Source: Rhodococcus rhodochrous (GTDB lineage: Bacteria; Actinomycetota; Actinomycetes; Mycobacteriales; Mycobacteriaceae). From it: a stretch of DNA of 64,000 nucleotides. The notes under the pieces are model-generated. The model was not told the origin of the DNA. It searched no databases and was given only the letters and a program-made list of their open reading frames with translations. The stretch covers positions 2,914,001 to 2,978,000 of the forward strand of contig NZ_CP027557.1 in NCBI RefSeq assembly GCF_014854695.1. Reading direction: 5' to 3'. The translations under genes and the position numbers were made by a program. Positions 23,741-33,915 of this stretch are shown piece after piece (positions within the stretch are counted from its first letter, which is position 1; each line of letters opens with the position of its first letter).

Positions 23741-26233
23741 GTGAGCTCCGCGAATCTGACCCGTGCCGAAACCGCCGCGCGCGCCCGCGCACTCGACGTG
23801 CACTCCTACCGCGTCGAACTCGACCTGCGGGGTGCCGTCGATGCCCGCCGCACCGGATTCCCCACGGTCACGACGCTCGAATTCACCGCCTCCACCGACG
23901 AGGCCTGGCTCGACTTCATCGGCGACTCCGTCGAGTCGGTGACGATCAACGGCGAGCTCGTGCCTGTCGTCTACGACGGCGCGCGGATCACGATCGGCGG
24001 TCTGAAGGAGATCAACGTCGTCACCGTCGTCGCGACCGGCCGGTACAGCCGGTCGGGGGAGGGGCTGCACCGCTTCGTCGATCCCGTCGACGGCGAAACC
24101 TATCTCTACACCCAGTACGAACCGGCCGACGCGCGTCGCGTGTTCGCGTGCTTCGAACAGCCGGATCTCAAGGCGCCGTTCACCTTCGTGGTCACCGCGC
24201 CGCGCCGCTGGCAGGTACTGTCGAACGAGGCCGCCGAGCGCACGGTGCAGCGCGACGACACGCAGACCGTGACGTTCGCGCCGACCCAGCCGATCTCCAC
24301 CTACATCACCGCGATCGTCGCCGGTCCGTACCACCGGGTGGACGCGTCGTGGAGCCGCGACGAGCTGACGGTGCCGCTGGGGGTGCTGTGCCGCGCCTCG
24401 CTCGCCGAGCACCTCGACGCCGACGAGATCGTCGAGGTCACCCGGCAGGGCATGGACTTCTACGCCGAGCACTTCGACTATCCGTATCCGTTCGGCAAGT
24501 ACGACCAGGTGTTCGTGCCCGAATACAACCTCGGCGCGATGGAGAACCCCGGCTGCGTCACCTTCACCGAGGCCTACGTCTTCCGTGGTGCCGCCACCGC
24601 CGCCCAGCACCAGGGTCGAGCCAACACGATCCTCCACGAGATGGCCCACATGTGGTTCGGCGATCTCGTGACCATGAAGTGGTGGGACGACCTGTGGCTG
24701 AAGGAGTCGTTCGCCGACTTCATGGGCGCCTTCACCAGCGCCGAGGCCACCAAGTTCACCGACGCGTGGGTGGCCTTCGCGAACCGCCGCAAGGCCTGGG
24801 CGTATCTGCAGGACCAGCTGCCGACGACACATCCGATCGTCGCCGACATCGTCGACCTCGAGGCCGCGAAGCTGAACTTCGACGGCATCACCTACGCAAA
24901 GGGCGCGAGCGTGCTCAAGCAGCTCGTCGCCTATGTCGGCCGCGACGCCTTCTTCGAGGGGGCCCGCCGGTACTTCCGCAAGCACGCCTTCGGCAACACC
25001 ACCCTCGACGATCTGCTCGTCGAACTGTCGAGCACCTCCGGCCGCGACCTGTCGTCCTGGGCGCAGGCGTGGTTGCAGACCACCGGGGTGTCGACCCTGC
25101 ACCTCGAGGAGACCGGGACCGGGTACGAGATCGTCCAGAGCGATCCGCGCCCGCACCGCCTCGCCGTCGGTTGCTACGACTCCGACGACTCCGGCGACCT
25201 CGTCCGCACCCACCGCGTCGAGGTCGACCTCGCCGACGAACGCACCCCCGTCGACCTGCCCGAGGCGGCGCTGGTGCTGCTCAACGACGACGACCTCACC
25301 TACGCGAAGATCCGTCTCGACGCCCGGTCGCTCGACACCGTCGAGGCCACCCTGGACCGCGTCCGGGAACCGCTCGCGCGCGGCCTGCTGTGGTCGGCGC
25401 TGTGGAACGCGACCCGCGACGGGGAACTCGCCGTCGACCGCTATCTGTCCATGGCCGCGCGATTCGCCCCGCACGAGGCCGACATCGCGCTGCTCACCGC
25501 CGTGCTCGCCAACGCGGCCCAGGCCGTCGAACACTATGTGCCCGACTCGGTGCGCACCGACGCGCGGCGTGGCTGGCTCGACGCGGTCTGGGACGGGATG
25601 CACGGTGCCGCACCCGGCAGCGACGCCCAGCTGGCGTTCGCTCGCGCCGTCGGTGTCGCGGCGAGCGTCGACGACCGGCACGCCGCCGACCTGCGAGCGA
25701 TCCTGTGCGGCAACGTCGCACCGCCGGAGGGCCTACGTCTCGACCCCGACCTGCGGTGGAGCTGGTGGGCGGCGCTGACCACCACCGGCGACGCCGACGA
25801 GGCCGACCTCGACGAGGAACTGCGCAACGACGACACCGCCTCGGGACGCACCGCGCACCTGCGCGCACTCGCCTCCCGCCCCCGCGCCGAGGTCAAGGCG
25901 CACGCGTGGGCGACGATCCTCGCCGACCACACCCTCACCAACGACCACCTCGACGCGACCATCGCCGGGTTCCGCGCCGGGGCGCGCCGCGACCTGATCT
26001 CCGCCTACGACACCGACTACTTCGCGGTGCTCCGCGAGACCTGGACGAGCCGCAGCATCGAGATCGCCCGCCGGATCGTCGTCGGGTTGTTTCCCGCGGC
26101 CGACAGTCTCGAACCCGTCGACACCTGGCTCGAGGCCCACACCGACGCTCCGGCCGCGCTGCGGCGCCTGGTGATCGAACAACGCGACCATCTCGCCCGC
26201 GACCTGCGTGTCCAGAGGATCAACACGCCGTGA
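23741..26233 (+). CDS. pepN: Aminopeptidase N (M1 metallopeptidase)
   Basis: This 830-aa zinc aminopeptidase of the M1 family removes N-terminal residues from peptides in the cytosol. The substrate-anchor motif GAMENPG is followed by the zinc site HEMAHMWFGD (His299, Glu300, His303) and the third ligand in KESFADF, then an ERAP-like C-terminal helical domain. Length is normal (actinobacterial PepN ~850). GTG 23741 gives SSANLTRAET, matching the (A)NLTR start of mycobacterial PepN; upstream ATG/GTG at 23720-23723 are alternatives. Its stop overlaps the start of a tyrosine recombinase gene, an unexpected coupling. Confidence 0.93.
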   Translation: MSSANLTRAETAARARALDVHSYRVELDLRGAVDARRTGFPTVTTLEFTASTDEAWLDFIGDSVESVTINGELVPVVYDGARITIGGLKEINVVTVVATGRYSRSGEGLHRFVDPVDGETYLYTQYEPADARRVFACFEQPDLKAPFTFVVTAPRRWQVLSNEAAERTVQRDDTQTVTFAPTQPISTYITAIVAGPYHRVDASWSRDELTVPLGVLCRASLAEHLDADEIVEVTRQGMDFYAEHFDYPYPFGKYDQVFVPEYNLGAMENPGCVTFTEAYVFRGAATAAQHQGRANTILHEMAHMWFGDLVTMKWWDDLWLKESFADFMGAFTSAEATKFTDAWVAFANRRKAWAYLQDQLPTTHPIVADIVDLEAAKLNFDGITYAKGASVLKQLVAYVGRDAFFEGARRYFRKHAFGNTTLDDLLVELSSTSGRDLSSWAQAWLQTTGVSTLHLEETGTGYEIVQSDPRPHRLAVGCYDSDDSGDLVRTHRVEVDLADERTPVDLPEAALVLLNDDDLTYAKIRLDARSLDTVEATLDRVREPLARGLLWSALWNATRDGELAVDRYLSMAARFAPHEADIALLTAVLANAAQAVEHYVPDSVRTDARRGWLDAVWDGMHGAAPGSDAQLAFARAVGVAASVDDRHAADLRAILCGNVAPPEGLRLDPDLRWSWWAALTTTGDADEADLDEELRNDDTASGRTAHLRALASRPRAEVKAHAWATILADHTLTNDHLDATIAGFRAGARRDLISAYDTDYFAVLRETWTSRSIEIARRIVVGLFPAADSLEPVDTWLEAHTDAPAALRRLVIEQRDHLARDLRVQRINTP

Positions 26234-27360
26234 CCAGCCCGGATCTGCCCCGTCCCGAGGTGCCCGCGGTACCGGACACGGTCGCCACCGCGATGCGGCG
26301 ACTGCGGGAGAAGGCGACCTCGGAGAACACCCGCGCCGCCCAGATCGGCGACTGGACGATCTTCACCCGCTGGTGCGAACGCACCGGGCACAGTCCGATG
26401 CCGGCCACCGCCGAGCAACTGAGCTGGTTCCTCACCGAGAAGGCCGCCGAAGTGCGCCCCGACGGACGCTGGGCGTACGCGCCGTCGACGCTGTCGCGGT
26501 GGGTGTCGACCATCAACAAGATGCACGCCCTGGCAGACCTGCCGAAACCCGGTGGGCACGAATCGGTTCGGGATCTGCTGCGTGGCATCCGACGCGACCG
26601 GGCCACCCCGCCGGCGCGGCGCACCCCGCTGCTCACCGACGACATCCGCACCATCCTCACCGCGATGCGCGCCGAGGCCGCCGACGGCGGGTGGGCCGAA
26701 CGCGTCGCCGAACGTCGCGACGCCGCGCTGCTGCTCATGGGACTGGCCGGGGCGCTGCGCCGCTCCGAGCTCACCGGGCTCGTCGTCACCGACGTCGCCC
26801 CGCACCGCGCCGACGGGCTCTACGTGAGGGTCCGCCGGTCCAAGACCGACCGCAGCGCCCGCGGCCGCACCGTCACCCTGCCGTACGGGTCCGATCCGCA
26901 CACCTGCCCGGTGTGCGCCTATCGACGCTGGCGGGAGGTGCTCGACGCCTGGGACGAGTCCGGACGCGAGGCCGTCGTCGACCTGCTCGGCAACGCCACC
27001 GCCGACCCGGCCGAGCACTGCTGCCGCGGTCTGGCGGCCGGGCGCACGCAGGACGGCGATCGGCCCCTGTTCCGGCCGGTGCACCACAGCGGCACGGTGG
27101 GGACGAGCGCGCTGTCGGGGCAGTCCGTGCACTCGATGATCCAGCGCCGCGCCCGCCGCGCCGGGTTCAGCGACGACCTCGTCGCCACCCTCGGCGGGCA
27201 CAGCCTGCGGGCCGGGTTCGTCACCCAGGCGGTGCGCGGCGGCGCGACCACGCAGACGATCATGACGCAGACCGGGCACGCGGACGAACGGATGGTCGCG
27301 CTGTACAGCCGCCACCACGCCGGTCTCGTCGGCAACGCGGTCACCCAGCTCGGCCTGTGA
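26230..27360 (+). CDS. Tyrosine recombinase/integrase
   Basis: This 376-aa protein has an N-terminal SAM-like core-binding domain (~residues 15-130) and a C-terminal catalytic domain with all expected residues: Arg in ALRRSEL, Lys in RRSKTDRS, HxxR in HSLRAGF, the later His in TGHADERMV, and the Tyr nucleophile in ALYSRHH. A CPVC pair is present between them. It would cut and rejoin DNA at specific sites. The GTG at 26230 overlaps the pepN stop by 4 bp (GTGA), so the gene is translated from the pepN mRNA. No att repeats, excisionase or phage genes are adjacent, so its role is unclear. A hairpin follows. Confidence 0.85.
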   Translation: MTSPDLPRPEVPAVPDTVATAMRRLREKATSENTRAAQIGDWTIFTRWCERTGHSPMPATAEQLSWFLTEKAAEVRPDGRWAYAPSTLSRWVSTINKMHALADLPKPGGHESVRDLLRGIRRDRATPPARRTPLLTDDIRTILTAMRAEAADGGWAERVAERRDAALLLMGLAGALRRSELTGLVVTDVAPHRADGLYVRVRRSKTDRSARGRTVTLPYGSDPHTCPVCAYRRWREVLDAWDESGREAVVDLLGNATADPAEHCCRGLAAGRTQDGDRPLFRPVHHSGTVGTSALSGQSVHSMIQRRARRAGFSDDLVATLGGHSLRAGFVTQAVRGGATTQTIMTQTGHADERMVALYSRHHAGLVGNAVTQLGL

Positions 27361-27363
27361 CCG

Positions 27364-27412
27364 GATTCGGGTGGATCCGACCCCGCTCAGCGGGGCCGAA
27401 CCCACCCGAATC
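27364..27412 (+). terminator. Terminator after pepN-recombinase operon
   Basis: Nested arms: outer GATTCGGGTGG / CCACCCGAATC (11 bp) and inner CCCCGCT / AGCGGGG around one base. It starts 4 bp after the recombinase stop codon. Confidence 0.8.
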
Positions 27413-27490
27413 GACGACGGAACCGGCCCAGGCTGTCGCCCGGCGCTCGTAGGCTGAGGCGCGACCGACACGCACGGACAGGAGATCGCG

Positions 27491-28174
27491 GTGGCACAGA
27501 CGACAACGGACGCTCCGACCGTCGACGAGCTGCTCACCGAACTCGCCGCGCTCGACGACCCGAAGATCCGCGCGGTGAACGAGAAACACGGCGACGACCA
27601 CGGCGTGAACCTCAGCGCCCTGCGCGCTGTCGCCAAGCGGGTGAAGACCCAGCACGAGCTCGCGCAGCAACTCTGGGCCACCGGCGACACCGCCGCCCGG
27701 CTGCTCGCGCTGCTGATCTGCCGCCCCAAGGCGTTCACCGTCGACGAGCTCGATGCGATGGTCCGCGAGACCGGCACCCCGAAGGTGCACGACTGGTTCG
27801 TCAACTACGTCGTGAAGAAGAACCCGCACGCCGAGGAGCTGCGCGGCCGGTGGATGACCGATCCCGATCCGGTCGTCGCGAGCGCGGGATGGGCGCTCAC
27901 CGCCGAGCGCGTCGTCAAGAACGCCGACGGACTCGACCTGTCCGGCCTGCTCGACACCATCGACGCCCAGATGCGCGACGCCCCCGAACGTCTGCAGTGG
28001 GCGATGAACACGTGCCTGGCGCAGATCGGCATCGAACACCCCGCCCACCGGGCCCGCGCGCTCGACATCGGCGAACGCCTCGAGGTGCTGAAGGACTATC
28101 CGACGTCCCCGGGCTGCACCTCGCCGTACGCGCCGACCTGGATCGGTGAGATGGTGCGCCGCCGGGGCGAGTGA
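27491..28174 (+). CDS. AlkD-like DNA alkylation repair protein
   Basis: This 227-aa alpha-helical protein matches the HEAT-like repeat family of AlkD/AlkC alkylpurine DNA glycosylase relatives ([47 protein letters not shown]). AlkD excises N3- and N7-alkylpurines without base flipping; members of this actinobacterial subgroup have not all been shown to be active, so activity is inferred. GTG 27491 has CAGGAGA 5 bp upstream, and a TAGGCT -10 box at 27450-27455 gives a short leader. It follows the recombinase terminator and is 61 bp upstream of the phosphoketolase gene. Confidence 0.8.
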   Translation: MAQTTTDAPTVDELLTELAALDDPKIRAVNEKHGDDHGVNLSALRAVAKRVKTQHELAQQLWATGDTAARLLALLICRPKAFTVDELDAMVRETGTPKVHDWFVNYVVKKNPHAEELRGRWMTDPDPVVASAGWALTAERVVKNADGLDLSGLLDTIDAQMRDAPERLQWAMNTCLAQIGIEHPAHRARALDIGERLEVLKDYPTSPGCTSPYAPTWIGEMVRRRGE

Positions 28175-28235
28175 GCCCCTCACCCGATGGGTACCGCTGC
28201 AACGAGCACCCCGGTCGCCGACGACGAGGAAACCG

Positions 28236-30644
28236 ATGTCACTCCGCACACCGCAGACCAGTTCCGACGCCACCTCCGAGCCGGGGCCCGCGATCGATCC
28301 GGACTTCGCAGACCTCGACGCGTGGTGGCGGGCCGCGAACTATCTGTCCGTCGGGCAGATCTACCTCATGGACAACCCGCTGCTGCGCGAACCGCTGCGG
28401 CCCGAACACATCAAACCGCGGCTGCTCGGACACTGGGGCACCACACCGGGATTGAACTTCGTCTACGCACACCTCAACCGCGCCATCACCACCCGCGACC
28501 TGGACATGATATACGTCATGGGTCCCGGTCACGGCGGTCCCGGACCGGTCGCCGCAGCGTGGCTCGAAGGCACCTACAGCGAGGTCTATCCGGCCGTCTC
28601 CCGCGACGAGGACGGCATGCGGCGCCTGTTCCGCCAGTTCTCGTTCCCCGGCGGCATTCCCAGCCACGTCGCCCCCGAGACCCCCGGGTCGATCCACGAG
28701 GGCGGTGAACTGGGCTATTCCCTCGCACACGCCTACGGTGCTGCCTTCGACAATCCCGACCTGATCGTCGCCGCGGTCGTCGGTGACGGCGAAGCCGAAA
28801 CGGGGCCGCTGGCCGCGAGCTGGCACTCGACGAAATTCGTCGACCCGCGCCGCGACGGCGCAGTGCTGCCGATCCTGCACCTCAACGGCTTCAAGATCGC
28901 CAACCCGACGGTGCTCGCCCGCATCGGCGAGGACGAACTGATCTCGCTGCTGCGCGGCTACGGGCACGAACCGATCGTCGTCGCCGGCGACGATCCCGCC
29001 GACATGCATCGGCGCTTCGCCGGCGCCCTCGACGCGGCGCTCGACCGGATCTCCGAGATCCAGCAGACCGCCCGCACCTCGGGAAACGCGACCCGCCCGG
29101 CCTGGCCGATGATCGTGCTGCGCTCCCCGAAGGGGTGGACCGGCCCGGTCGAGGTCGACGGCGCGCCGGTCGAGGGCACCTGGCGCGCGCACCAGGTGCC
29201 GATCGGCGATCCGCGCGGGAACGACGAGCACCTCCGCGCTCTCGAGGAGTGGCTGCAGAGCTATCGGCCGAAGGAGTTGTTCGACGACGACGGTGCCCCT
29301 GCTGCGGCACTGCGCGACCTCGCGCCACGTGGCACCCGGCGGATGAGCGCGAACCCCCACGCCAACGGGGGAGCGGTACTGCGCGATCTGATCCTGCCCG
29401 ACTTCCGCGACTATGCCGTCGACGTTCCCGAACCGGCCACCGCCACCGGCGAAGCCACCCGCATCCTCGGCACCTTCCTGCGCGATGTCATGCGGAGCAA
29501 CGCCACGAACTTCCGGGTGTTCGCGCCCGACGAGAACAACTCCAACCGCCTCGACGCGGTCCTCGACGCCACCGACCGCACCTGGAACGCGCGCATCGAC
29601 CCGGGTGACGACCGGGTCGCCCCCGACGGACGAGTCATGGAGATCCTGTCCGAACACACCTGCCAGGGCTGGCTCGAGGGCTACCTGCTCACCGGCCGGC
29701 ACGGATTGTTCTCCAGCTACGAGGCTTTCGCACACCTGGTCGACTCGATGGTCAACCAGCACGCCAAATGGCTGCTCACCACGAACCGGATCCGCTGGCG
29801 CCGCCCCGTCCCGTCGCTGAACTACCTGCTCACCTCACACGTGTGGCGGCAGGACCACAACGGGTTCTCGCACCAGGACCCCGGATTCATCGACCACGTC
29901 GTCAACAAGAAACCCGAGGTCGTGCGCGTCTACCTGCCGCCGGACGCCAACACCCTGCTCTCGGTGGCCGATCACTGCCTGCGCACCCGCCAGTACATCA
30001 ACGTGATCGTCGCCGGGAAGCAACCCGCCGTGCAATTCCTCGACATCGACGACGCGATGACCCACTGCCGCAAGGGCATCGGCATCTGGCAGTGGGCCTC
30101 GACCGACCGCGACGCCGAACCGGATGTGGTGCTCGCCTGCGCCGGCGACATCCCCACGATGGAAACCCTCGCGGCCGTCGACATCCTGCACCGCCGCTTC
30201 CCCGACCTGCGGATCCGGGTGGTCAACGTTGTCGACCTCATGCGGCTGCAGGACGACCGGGCGCACCCGCACGGGTTGCCTGATGCGCACTTCGACGCGT
30301 TGTTCACCACCGACAAGCCGGTGGTCTTCGCCTACCACGGTTATCCGTGGCTGATCCACCGTCTCGTCTACCGGCGCACCAACCACGAGAACTTCCACGT
30401 GCACGGCTACATCGAGGAGGGCACGACCACCACACCCTTCGACATGTGCGTGCTCAACCGTATCGACCGCTACCACCTCGCGCTCGACGTCCTCGACCGC
30501 GTCGAGCGGATCCGGCCCATCGCCGGGCACGCCCGCGAGGAACTCGAGAACATCCTCGCCGAGCACACCCGCTACGTGCGCACCCACGGCGAGGACATGC
30601 CGGTGATCACCGACTGGCACTGGCAGGGCGTCGGAACCGACTGA
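28236..30644 (+). CDS. xfp: Phosphoketolase (Xfp-type)
   Basis: This 802-aa thiamine-diphosphate enzyme cleaves xylulose-5-phosphate and/or fructose-6-phosphate with phosphate to acetyl phosphate plus glyceraldehyde-3-phosphate or erythrose-4-phosphate. Family hallmarks are GPGHGGPG near residue 95, the TPP/metal motif [51 protein letters not shown] and [19 protein letters not shown] [15 protein letters not shown] at the C-terminus. Length fits the family (~800). ATG 28236 has GAGGA 5 bp upstream. No acetate kinase or phosphotransacetylase gene is adjacent. It is convergent, with a 3-bp gap, with the HAD gene. Confidence 0.95.
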   Translation: MSLRTPQTSSDATSEPGPAIDPDFADLDAWWRAANYLSVGQIYLMDNPLLREPLRPEHIKPRLLGHWGTTPGLNFVYAHLNRAITTRDLDMIYVMGPGHGGPGPVAAAWLEGTYSEVYPAVSRDEDGMRRLFRQFSFPGGIPSHVAPETPGSIHEGGELGYSLAHAYGAAFDNPDLIVAAVVGDGEAETGPLAASWHSTKFVDPRRDGAVLPILHLNGFKIANPTVLARIGEDELISLLRGYGHEPIVVAGDDPADMHRRFAGALDAALDRISEIQQTARTSGNATRPAWPMIVLRSPKGWTGPVEVDGAPVEGTWRAHQVPIGDPRGNDEHLRALEEWLQSYRPKELFDDDGAPAAALRDLAPRGTRRMSANPHANGGAVLRDLILPDFRDYAVDVPEPATATGEATRILGTFLRDVMRSNATNFRVFAPDENNSNRLDAVLDATDRTWNARIDPGDDRVAPDGRVMEILSEHTCQGWLEGYLLTGRHGLFSSYEAFAHLVDSMVNQHAKWLLTTNRIRWRRPVPSLNYLLTSHVWRQDHNGFSHQDPGFIDHVVNKKPEVVRVYLPPDANTLLSVADHCLRTRQYINVIVAGKQPAVQFLDIDDAMTHCRKGIGIWQWASTDRDAEPDVVLACAGDIPTMETLAAVDILHRRFPDLRIRVVNVVDLMRLQDDRAHPHGLPDAHFDALFTTDKPVVFAYHGYPWLIHRLVYRRTNHENFHVHGYIEEGTTTTPFDMCVLNRIDRYHLALDVLDRVERIRPIAGHAREELENILAEHTRYVRTHGEDMPVITDWHWQGVGTD

Positions 30645-30647
30645 GGA

Positions 30648-31412
30648 TCATACCGATCCGCGGCGGACCAGTCGTCCGGCGGTGAAGGCGTCGACGTCGA
30701 CCTCGTCGAGAGAGGTCACCACCAGATCGGCGCCCGCGTCCTCGAGATCGGCGGAGTCGTCGAAACGGGCGACACCGAGCGCCCGCATGCCGCCGGCCTT
30801 CGCCGCCCGGATCCCGCTGATCGCGTCCTCGACCACCACGCACGCCTGCGCGGGCACCCCGAGTTCGTCGGCGGCGGTGAGGAACAGTTCCGGGTCGGGT
30901 TTGCCGTGGGCGACCGGGCGCCCGGACAGATCGGCGTCGAAGCGGTCGAGCAGCGTCTCGCCGGGATGGTCGTGGGCGGGGATCGCCCGCAGGAACAGTC
31001 CGGCGTTCTTCGACGAAGACGCCGCGGCCACCGCGATCCCCGCCGCCTGCACGGCCGCGACGAAGCGCACTCCGTCGTCGTAGGCGCGGAACCTGCGCTC
31101 GTCGATCAACCGCAGCAACCGGGCCTGCTTGCGCTCGGCGTAGTCGACCGCGCGACGCTCGGCGTCGGGCACCGCGAAGTACTCGAGGGCGGCGCGGGCA
31201 CCGTCCATCCGCGGCCGGCCCGACAGCACCTGCCGGTACACCTCCGCGGTGAACGCGTCCTCCTGCCAGGAGGTCTCGGGCTGCAGGTCGCACCAGTCGC
31301 CGGCCATCAACTCCGCCAGCGCTTCCCGCCACGCCGTCTCGTGCGGTGAATCGACGAGCACCCCGTCGACGTCGAAGATCACCGCGCGGAACCGCGACTG
31401 CGCCTCGGCCAC
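30648..31412 (-). CDS. HAD phosphatase / beta-phosphoglucomutase-like
   Basis: This 254-aa HAD-superfamily protein has motif I VIFDVDGVLVDS, motif II in AAASSSKNA, Lys in HGKPDPELF and motif IV VVEDAISGIRAAKAGG. With a GH65 enzyme encoded upstream it is probably a beta-phosphoglucomutase converting beta-glucose-1-phosphate to glucose-6-phosphate; a simple sugar-phosphate phosphatase is the alternative. GTG 31412 is selected by the strong AAGGAGG 5 bp upstream. It is the last gene of the trehalose-phosphatase / GH65 / HAD operon. In M. tuberculosis these three domains are, to my knowledge, fused in OtsB1. Confidence 0.85.
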   Translation of the reverse strand: MAEAQSRFRAVIFDVDGVLVDSPHETAWREALAELMAGDWCDLQPETSWQEDAFTAEVYRQVLSGRPRMDGARAALEYFAVPDAERRAVDYAERKQARLLRLIDERRFRAYDDGVRFVAAVQAAGIAVAAASSSKNAGLFLRAIPAHDHPGETLLDRFDADLSGRPVAHGKPDPELFLTAADELGVPAQACVVVEDAISGIRAAKAGGMRALGVARFDDSADLEDAGADLVVTSLDEVDVDAFTAGRLVRRGSV

Positions 31413-31428
31413 GATATCCTCCTTGCGG

Positions 31429-33915
31429 TCAGGCCGGGACGGCGGCGAGCCGGAACTCGTGCGACTCGCCGGCGCCGAGCTCGACGAGTTCGCCGTCCAC
31501 CGCGACCCGCACCGGCACCCGGAAACCCTCGGTCTCGGCGCGCACCGACAGCTTGTCGCCGTCGATCCGCACCCGTAGGGGAGTGCCGCGGTACCGCATG
31601 GAGAACGACACCCCGTCGAGGTGCGAGACCAGCTTGGGCCGGAAGACGAGCACGTCGCCGTACGCACGGGCACCGACGTAGTAGCGCTGCACCAGATCGA
31701 GGGTGCCGCCCATGACCCCCATGTGGATGCCCTCCTTGGTGGTGCCGCCCTGCAGGTCGCTGACGTCGCTCTCGAGCGCGAGCTTGAACCGCAACCACGA
31801 CGACTGCGGATCGAAGGTGGCGAGCACACCGGCGAACGTCACGTGACTGAGCGTCGACCCGTGCGACGTGCGCTGGTCGTAGTAGTCGACGGTGCGGCGC
31901 ACGAGGTCGCGACCGAACGGATAACCGAGCTGCTCGAACACCTGCCGCAACTCGGCATCGTCGAACAGGAAGAACAACATCACCGTGTCGGCCTGCTTGG
32001 CGACCTTGTAGGCATCCGGATCGCGGCCCTCGGCGCGCAGGATGCGGTCCATCCTGCCGATGTTGCCGTACTCCGTGCGGTAGTGCTCCCAGTCGAGCTC
32101 CTCGAGATCCTCGTAGCCTTCGAACTGGCTGATCACCCCGTCGTGGTAGGGCACGAACATCTTCCGGCTCATCTCCGACCAGGTGCGCAGTTCCTCGTCG
32201 GTGACCCGCAACCGGGCCCGCAGGGCCGTGCGCCGGCTCTTCGACAGCACCTCGAAGACATCGAGGGCGCGCGCCGCGATCCACGCGACCATCACGTTGG
32301 TGTACGCGTTGTTGCGCACACCGCCCTCGGTGGCTCCCGGATACCGTTCGTGGAACTCGTCCGGGCCCATCACCCCGTGGATCTCGTAGCGGTCCCGATC
32401 CGGGCTGTAGTGCGCGATCGACGCCCAGAACCGCGCGATCTCGAGCATCATCTCGGCGCCGTAGTCGGCGAGGAAGTCGACGTCGTCGGTGGCCTGGTAG
32501 TAGTGCCACACGTTGTAGAAGATCGCGGCGCTGACGTGCCGCTGGTTCCGGCTCAGGTCCGGATCCCATTGACCCGACATCGGGTTCAGATGCACCGTCT
32601 GGGTCTCCTCGGTGCCGTCGCTGCCGCTCTGCCAGGGGAACATCGCGCCGCGGTAACCGGCCTCGCTCGCCGCGGCCTGCGCCTCACCCAACCGGCGGTA
32701 GCGGTAGAGGATCAGGCCTTTGGTGATCTCCGGGACCCGCAGGTTCAGGAAGGGATAGACGAACATCTCGTCCCAGAACACGTGCCCGCGATAGGCCTCG
32801 CCGTTGAGTCCGCGCGCCGGCACTCCCGCGTCGAGGCGCGCGGTGTGCCGTGAGCAGACCTGCAGTACGTGCGAGACGTGCAGGCGCAGCAGCAACTGCG
32901 CGCGCGACTCCCGCGGCAACCGGATGTCGCAGATGTCCCACAGCTCGTCCCACGCCGCGACGTGCTCGTCGTACGCCTCGGCGAAATCCGGATAACGCAG
33001 CACGTGCCGGCCCGCCGACGCGAGGGGCTCGGTGATCGCGTCGTCGCGGGAAGTGAACATCGCCACCATCTTCTCGATCCGCACCGTCGAACCCTCGGCG
33101 ATGTCGAAGGAGAGGACCTGCTGGATGTAGTCCTCCATCTGGTACAGATCCCGGTCGACGAGCATCGCTCCTCCCGAACCCTCCCGGAACACCCGGGTGC
33201 GTGCGGCCTGGGCGATGTAGGTGTCGGACTGGCGGATCTGCACCTTCAGCGCGATCGTCTCGGGACCGTAGGTGCGCGGCGAGACCGGATCGAGGTGCCG
33301 CGCCTCGAGATCGCGGTAGCGGGCGACCGCGCGATTGGAAACCCGGCCGTCGAGGGCGGTGACGATCTCGACCCGCCCCGACCAGTTCTCCGGGGTCAGC
33401 GACCATTCGAGCGCCCCCTGGTTCGGATGCTCCATGCTCACGAACCGTCTGCTGCGCAGCGACGTCTCGCGGCCGTGCCGATCCCGGAACCGCAGTTCGC
33501 GGACCACGGTGGCGGTGCGGATGTCGTAGACGTGCCGGTAGGCGAGGATCTCCACCTGCGCCAGGCGAATCGCTTCGCCGCCGTCGATGCGCAGCTTCAG
33601 CACGAGCCAGTTCGGGAGGTTGACCAGATCCTCGTTCAGGACCGGGCTGCCACCCATGATGGTGGTCTCGCGGTTGTAGCAACGATGCGCGTAGGTCCCC
33701 GGATAATGGACCTCGCCCATGTCCTCCCACTCGGCGGTGCCGCGTGAACAGAAGTAGCCGTTGCCCGTCGAGGTCAGGGCTTCGCGCAGGGGTTCGTCGT
33801 CTGGATCGAAACCGTCGTAGTCGAGGGTGAACTCCGGGTCGTACACGCGAACCTCCTGGCGGGTCGTAGTCGACACGAACTGTCCGGCGGTGCTGTCACC
33901 CGGCGGCGCTGTCAT
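31429..33915 (-). CDS. GH65 family glycosyl phosphorylase/hydrolase
   Basis: This 828-aa GH65 protein would cleave trehalose or maltose, usually by phosphorolysis to beta-glucose-1-phosphate. The N-terminal super-sandwich domain is followed by the (alpha/alpha)6 barrel with the general acid Glu in HGVMGPDEFHERY, plus GHVFWDEMFVYPFL, KQADTVMLFF and SHGSTLSHVTFA, which line the active site in maltose/trehalose phosphorylases. The start overlaps the upstream trehalose-phosphatase stop (ATGA). With the downstream beta-phosphoglucomutase-like gene it forms a plausible route from disaccharide to glucose-6-phosphate. Hydrolase versus phosphorylase cannot be decided by eye. Confidence 0.9.
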   Translation of the reverse strand: MTAPPGDSTAGQFVSTTTRQEVRVYDPEFTLDYDGFDPDDEPLREALTSTGNGYFCSRGTAEWEDMGEVHYPGTYAHRCYNRETTIMGGSPVLNEDLVNLPNWLVLKLRIDGGEAIRLAQVEILAYRHVYDIRTATVVRELRFRDRHGRETSLRSRRFVSMEHPNQGALEWSLTPENWSGRVEIVTALDGRVSNRAVARYRDLEARHLDPVSPRTYGPETIALKVQIRQSDTYIAQAARTRVFREGSGGAMLVDRDLYQMEDYIQQVLSFDIAEGSTVRIEKMVAMFTSRDDAITEPLASAGRHVLRYPDFAEAYDEHVAAWDELWDICDIRLPRESRAQLLLRLHVSHVLQVCSRHTARLDAGVPARGLNGEAYRGHVFWDEMFVYPFLNLRVPEITKGLILYRYRRLGEAQAAASEAGYRGAMFPWQSGSDGTEETQTVHLNPMSGQWDPDLSRNQRHVSAAIFYNVWHYYQATDDVDFLADYGAEMMLEIARFWASIAHYSPDRDRYEIHGVMGPDEFHERYPGATEGGVRNNAYTNVMVAWIAARALDVFEVLSKSRRTALRARLRVTDEELRTWSEMSRKMFVPYHDGVISQFEGYEDLEELDWEHYRTEYGNIGRMDRILRAEGRDPDAYKVAKQADTVMLFFLFDDAELRQVFEQLGYPFGRDLVRRTVDYYDQRTSHGSTLSHVTFAGVLATFDPQSSWLRFKLALESDVSDLQGGTTKEGIHMGVMGGTLDLVQRYYVGARAYGDVLVFRPKLVSHLDGVSFSMRYRGTPLRVRIDGDKLSVRAETEGFRVPVRVAVDGELVELGAGESHEFRLAAVPA

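Noticed and set aside
24148-26229. Upstream extension of the tyrosine recombinase frame through pepN
   Set aside because: The extension is Arg/Pro-rich shadow sequence of pepN; the real protein begins at the GTG that overlaps the pepN stop.
26230-27412. Recombinase as part of a prophage or integrative element
   Set aside because: No att-like repeats, tRNA, excisionase, portal, terminase or relaxase genes are near; kept as a stand-alone recombinase.
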